From Tigriopus japonicus (taxonomy: Eukaryota > Arthropoda > Copepoda > Harpacticoida > Harpacticidae): a stretch of DNA of 64,000 bases. The notes beneath the pieces are model-generated. The model saw only the letters and a program-made list of their open reading frames with translations, was not told where the DNA came from and did not search any database. A program made the translations under genes and the position numbers. Below are positions 61,101-64,000 of the stretch, piece after piece. The stretch spans positions 6,506,059-6,570,058 of the forward strand of contig CM021318.1 in NCBI GenBank assembly GCA_010645155.1. The letters run 5' to 3'. How positions within the stretch are numbered: the stretch's first letter is position 1; every line of letters starts with the position of its first letter.

Positions 61101-63100
61101 ACTTTCAGTCTTTGTTACGTTTGATTTCAAAAGTCAGCATTTACCAGAAATTCGAGATGTTTATATCAACAAAAAAATTGTTTTTGAAATAGGTAAAAAC
61201 TTGAAGGAATGACACTATGCAACAATTGGATGATGTCCAAAAACCTCGCTCCTAGGTTCGGTTATGGTTCATTTAGATATATCACTAGCTGAAAAAGCCA
61301 TCTTGAATAGGAATCACAATATATATTTTTCAACAAAACTAATATTAAAAACATATTTTCTTAATCAGCTTGTTGGAAATCCGTCAGATGGTTTCTTTGG
61401 AAAAACTATCTCCATGTCGATCAAAAACTTTTGGGCAGAAGTCACTATAGCCGAAAGTAACAAACTTGTTCTTATTCCTCATCCATTGTGTGATCCGACT
61501 GAGTTTGGAAGTTTGACCGATTTGCATGGAATATCTGCCAAAGAAGGATATTTAGGAGGACTGCGATTGCTACAGGTACGTCTAAAAGAAATCGCGATAT
61601 ACATCTAGAGCTCATTGATTTTCTGTCAAAAGTCACTTCTTTTGAGTATGAGACAAAAATACATCACAGAACAATGGTCCCAATGGGATAAGACAAGTGA
61701 GAAAAAGGTTGCAGATTTTGCGCTCCAGAGTTTTGCGCCGCTCTTTTGTGGTGCGTCTGTTCTTTTCTGTTCTGCGCTCGATCAAAAATTTCGAACGGTC
61801 AGTTGCTCCGCGACAAACCACCCACAGCGAGATACAATCGTAGAATTTTGGTGAAGCAATGAGTCACCAGAGGCCATGACCGAGCTACGGGGTAAACAAA
61901 CATGATTCAAAGATGATTCCTGATTGATCTTGACGGATTGTATACTCAATTATTTTCGGTAATGGTGACGATGTGAGGTCCGGCCGAAAGAGCAAACTAG
62001 CGTTGCCAATTTTTTTCGAACCAGTCATGCCAATGAACATCAAGAAAAAGGCCAGATTTGGTTTGATAGAAACAAATTGTGTAAAGCGCATGATTGGCGC
62101 TTGAGCTAACAAGATTGGAAACCAAAATTAATGATTTAAAGCAATTCTGACGTTCTAGAGAAAGAATCATTCTCCAATGAATGAATGTGAGATTAAAAAT
62201 TCTAATTAATAATCTGGAAATGAAGAATCTGTTTATCAAGAATATTTTTAAAGGCAATAGCTAAAGATGTTTTGTTTCTGTTTTGAAAGTAAAACATGTT
62301 TTTTAACTTTCAAAACTTGTATGTCACGTTGAAAATTAAGTCCTTGTGTATTTTAAACTCCATCCCTTTCTTTTTGTTTTGCTTGTTTAATTTTTTTTGT
62401 TCTTGTAATATGCAACAACAGACTTTTTCCTACTTTCAGGCCACTTGTAAGAAATTTTATCATTTTTGCTCAACTCGAGGAATTGCCTTGGGGAAACGAA
62501 ATTTCTCCCTGAAATATGACACCAATATTCCCCGACAAGTGGGATTGGCTGGTTCTAGTGCCATCGTGACGGCAACCTTGAAGTGTTTAATGGCCTTTTT
62601 CCGGATCACAGAAAAGGACATTCCAAAGGAGATCCAGCCTCAATTCATAATGGAAGTGGAGGTTGCCGAGTTGTTCATCAATGCCGGACTCCAGGATCGT
62701 GTGGTGCAAGTGTACGAGGGCCTCGTGTTCATGGATTTTGATAAGGATCTAATGGACTCCCAAGGATTTGGATTGTATGAGAACCTACCTGTTCAAGACC
62801 TGCCATCTTTCTTTATTTGCTATTCAAGTAATGGAAGTGATTCAGGGAGGATCCATTCGGATGTTAGGAAGCGATTCGACCAAGGTGACTCCGAGGTTGT
62901 GGACGCCATGAAAGCCTTTGCTGAATTGACGAAAAAGGCCAAAGATGCGATTCAAAATAAAAATTGGCCTAGTCTTGCTCAACTTATGAATGATAACTTT
63001 GGATTAAGGCGATCAATTTATGGGGATCCTTGCCTTGGAGCGGACAACATAAAGATGGTCGAAATTGGTCGCAGATTTGGAGCAGCTTGCAAATTTCCAG
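52120..63100 (+). CDS. Fused sugar-1-phosphate nucleotidyltransferase and glucuronokinase-type GHMP kinase (3' end not in window)
   Basis: Exons seen: 52120-52302, 53019-53225, 59399-59875, 61369-61575, 62440-63100; phases close and give 578 residues, then continue past the window. Residues 1 to about 275 form a nucleotidyltransferase domain: MICILLVAGH, GVPKALLPG, VTNADKIKHFERWATASDFP, MVIAGDILFQ and GIIEVCPFTNRIVRFLEKP. From about residue 285 a GHMP kinase follows: RAYARVGLVGNPSDGFFGKT, SIKNFWAEVTI, ATP loop RQVGLAGSSAIVTA, and GLQDRVVQVYEGLVFMDF, which matches plant glucuronokinase. Inference: the kinase makes glucuronate-1-phosphate and the other domain makes UDP-glucuronate. The first motif lacks the usual GTRL after the Gly-rich turn and has a long insert before PKALLPG. 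Intron 2 (6.2 kb) contains two other genes. Confidence 0.85.
53365..53952 (+). CDS. Single-exon type I membrane protein (195 aa), nested gene
   Basis: The ATG at 53365 (context CACCATGA) opens a signal-peptide-like start (MRTLILMSMNLVLYSTQSAQ), an extracellular part of about 135 residues with Asn-Trp-Thr and Asn-Asn-Thr glycosylation sites, one membrane helix (SIYIILAFVFVMCFIIRYSI) and a short tail ending DVPPVLVG. The segments CVLLPYDGTVSV and VETLVVYNP resemble the protease-associated (PA) fold of PA-TM-RING proteins, but no RING follows the helix. It lies on the same strand inside intron 2 of the nucleotidyltransferase/kinase gene, 140 bp after exon 2, and is tail to tail with TFIIE alpha. 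Coding composition is good; the family assignment is tentative. Confidence 0.65.
   Translation: MRTLILMSMNLVLYSTQSAQGSFSIFHPRGNEGDFPFFIPPTAPVFKGNCLLVSRDMSTISDEIGPDPTGRTSSNCVLLPYDGTVSVSAMMKKVNWTQVETLVVYNPVNNTLIRFPKQTFSEHIVVVGKIVRDIVDTWGEPNYLTMGTNQQALSYRVQSLSIYIILAFVFVMCFIIRYSIHRFEQIEDVPPVLVG
54326..57841 (-). CDS. GTF2E1: General transcription factor IIE subunit alpha
   Basis: Recruits and regulates TFIIH at RNA polymerase II promoters. Minus-strand exons: 57841-57569, 56119-55881, 55811-55582, 54897-54326; 437 aa, close to human (439). Winged helix: LTEVPSSLKQLARLVVRGFY, ALIIDMLVRFPCLREEDLAE, KMNCYFINYKVFVNIVKYKL. The zinc ribbon has all four cysteines, CKTCTKTFTDLEADRLFDPQ and, across the exon 2/3 junction, CTYCSGEVEEDES. 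The C-terminal acidic region ends EEKERYTQVFQDFYSHMYE, like the human EEKEAYIAMGQRMFEDLFE end. MSGAANG was taken as start; the frame is open further upstream, so an earlier ATG (57934) cannot be excluded. The whole gene lies inside intron 2 of the plus-strand kinase fusion gene. Confidence 0.95.
58380..58900 (-). mobile_element. LINE reverse-transcriptase fragment, C-terminal part
   Basis: The minus-strand frame contains KKCKVMLIGKSSLF, TPLEVVNAHTDLAILVDDKL and TFSEPF, the arrangement found just after the catalytic domain of CR1/jockey-type reverse transcriptases (K-C-x-V-x-x-x-G, then DLGVxxDxxLxF). A further piece, KNAFCVRSVLMWKNL, downstream matches the usual R-x-x-FFSxRVVxxWNxLP-type end in layout. 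Stops and frameshifts are present. It lies in intron 2 of the kinase fusion gene, beyond the TFIIE alpha start. Confidence 0.6.
59051..59344. mobile_element. Non-autonomous hAT element (294 bp), family H1
   Basis: The ends are TAGTGATGGGCCAAAAACGC (59051) and the inverted GGCCCTTTCGGTCCATCACTA (to 59344, first base outside). The flanks CTTATTAT and CTTATCAT agree at 7 of 8. The interior shares TTTCGGTTATGCCCACCGAA and GCAGACATGCAC with the element at 63220-63545. It ends only 54 bp before exon 3 of the kinase fusion gene, so it now lies next to the splice acceptor. Confidence 0.88.
60653..60667 (-). promoter_or_regulatory. CTCF-like motif
   Basis: On the minus strand CCATTAGAGGGCACT fits CCASYAGRKGGCRSY at 14 of 15 positions. 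It lies in intron 3 of the kinase fusion gene. Function is inference. Confidence 0.3.
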
Positions 63101-63219
63101 GTAAGTGAAGTCAAGCTGTACTTGTTGGCTAGACCTAGCTAGACCAATTTACATTACCAAAAAAAAGCTATACCAATTGCATTATGATCCAAAAATAGCG
63201 GAAAAGATTGTGTTGTCAT

Positions 63220-63545
63220 TAGGGATGGACCGAAAGAGCTTTTAAAGGAAACTGAAAGTTTCGGTCAAAAGAGGGCTTAACTGAAACCGAAAGGAGCTGA
63301 CTGCAAACAACAGATATGCAAAATGCCCTTGAATTGGAATTGCAATTTGAATTGCTTATTTTTTATGTTGGGTAATCGAAAATTTAAAAACTGGGAACAC
63401 TTTCAGTTTCAGGAGCTTTTGGACAAAAAACAAATCTTCGACTTTGTCGTCAAACTCCGTTGCATATAGTGCATGTCTGCTTTCGGTTTCGGTAGGCATA
63501 ACAGAAGCCGAAATTTCGGCTGAAAGCTCTTTTGGCCCATCACTA
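63220..63545. mobile_element. Non-autonomous hAT element (326 bp), family H1
   Basis: It begins TAGGGATGGACCGAAAGAGC and ends with the inverted GCTCTTTTGGCCCATCACTA. The flanks GTTGTCAT (63212-63219) and GTTGCCAT (63546-63553) agree at 7 of 8. The interior is related to 59051-59344 in the opposite orientation. It lies just downstream of exon 5 of the kinase fusion gene. Confidence 0.88.
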
Positions 63546-63635
63546 GTTGCCATGAAGAATGATTTCTAAACCAATGTGTTGGCAACATTAAAAATCTGCT
63601 TAACCTTCTTCATGAATGTAGGAGGTTGTACAGTA

Positions 63636-64000
63636 CAGTCGAATCTCGATATAAGAAATCTCAGTTTAAGAATTTTCGCGATGTAAGAAACTTTTCCGTG
63701 CTGACCAAAATTTTACTACATAAGAATTCTTGTTAAAAGAAACTTTCCATATTTCCTCAATCTCGATATAAGAAACATTTTCAAAATTTTGGCCTATAAC
63801 ATGCCACCCAACAATAACTACTTTAATGACTTAAAGATTTAAAAAAATAATTTGTCGACAATTTTAAAAAATAATGTAAGCTCATTTTGCCAACAAATTT
63901 GCAATGCTTGAGAGTGAAAAAAAATGTGTGTCTGCCAAAGCAAAACCAAGTGGAAAATAAGCAATCCAAGGAAGTGTCAGGTGAACCCAAAAAAGTATCT
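63636..64000. mobile_element. pogo/Tigger-like DNA transposon copy C, left end (cut by window)
   Basis: It starts CAGTCGAATCTCGATATAAG directly after TA and follows copies A and B through AATCTCGATATAAGAAACATT and CAAATTTGCAATGCTTGAGA, with a deletion of about 150 bp relative to them. It runs off the window end. Confidence 0.8.

Noticed and set aside
1..64000. CRISPR arrays, bacterial operons, phage or integron features
   Set aside because: None is present. Split genes and metazoan protein families show a eukaryotic nuclear sequence; the only arrays are the short intronic or intergenic tandem repeats listed.

Overview
This is a eukaryotic nuclear window. The genes are split by GT-AG introns of about 60 bp to more than 6 kb, the background is AT-rich, and DNA-transposon debris is dense. 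The gene set (USP48, TRDMT1/Dnmt2, WDTC1/adipose, Hsp90 co-chaperone p23, TFIIE alpha, and a nucleotidyltransferase plus glucuronokinase fusion) fits a metazoan. The protein style suggests an arthropod, and I would guess a crustacean such as a copepod. The species cannot be fixed from the sequence. No bacterial operon, CRISPR array, rRNA gene or virus was seen.

Layout. Positions 1-6.1 kb are a transposon graveyard: Tc1/mariner relics cut by hAT-type miniature elements, plus one weak two-exon membrane-protein candidate on the minus strand. Positions 6160-17176 hold USP48 (15 exons, +). It is followed tail to tail, 106 bp away, by TRDMT1 (17283-19711, 3 exons, -). After about 1.7 kb of shared upstream DNA comes WDTC1 (21437-24183, 2 exons, +). 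Positions 24.2-32.1 kb are mostly repeats. The p23 gene lies at 32400-35072 (+), with a start codon split by an intron and a possible alternative last exon. Positions 36.1-41.5 kb are one nested stack: a pogo-like DNA transposon with TA-flanked CAGTCxAATC ends, carrying a LINE on the minus strand, which is itself split by a foldback element with inverted arms of about 470 bp. Positions 41.5-52.1 kb are gene-poor and rich in repeats. From 52120 to beyond the right part of the window runs a gene that joins a sugar-1-phosphate nucleotidyltransferase domain to a glucuronokinase-type GHMP kinase. Its 6.2-kb second intron contains two other genes: a 195-residue membrane protein (+) and TFIIE alpha (GTF2E1, -).

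Functional picture. The recognisable genes are housekeeping: deubiquitination (USP48), cullin-4 substrate adaptor (WDTC1), tRNA cytosine-5 methylation (TRDMT1), Hsp90 cycle (p23), and Pol II initiation (TFIIE alpha). The unusual one is the fused kinase/nucleotidyltransferase, whose domain order suggests a one-polypeptide salvage route from free glucuronate to UDP-glucuronate (inference). Intron-exon phases were checked by hand for every named gene and close without frameshift: USP48 1362 aa, TRDMT1 339 aa, WDTC1 598 aa, p23 189 aa, TFIIE alpha 437 aa, and the fusion at least 578 aa inside the window.

Mobile DNA. Six non-autonomous hAT elements have both terminal inverted repeats and 8-bp target duplications that fit nTnnnnAn. 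A seventh, only 50 bp long, has a perfect 8-bp duplication that misses only the A.
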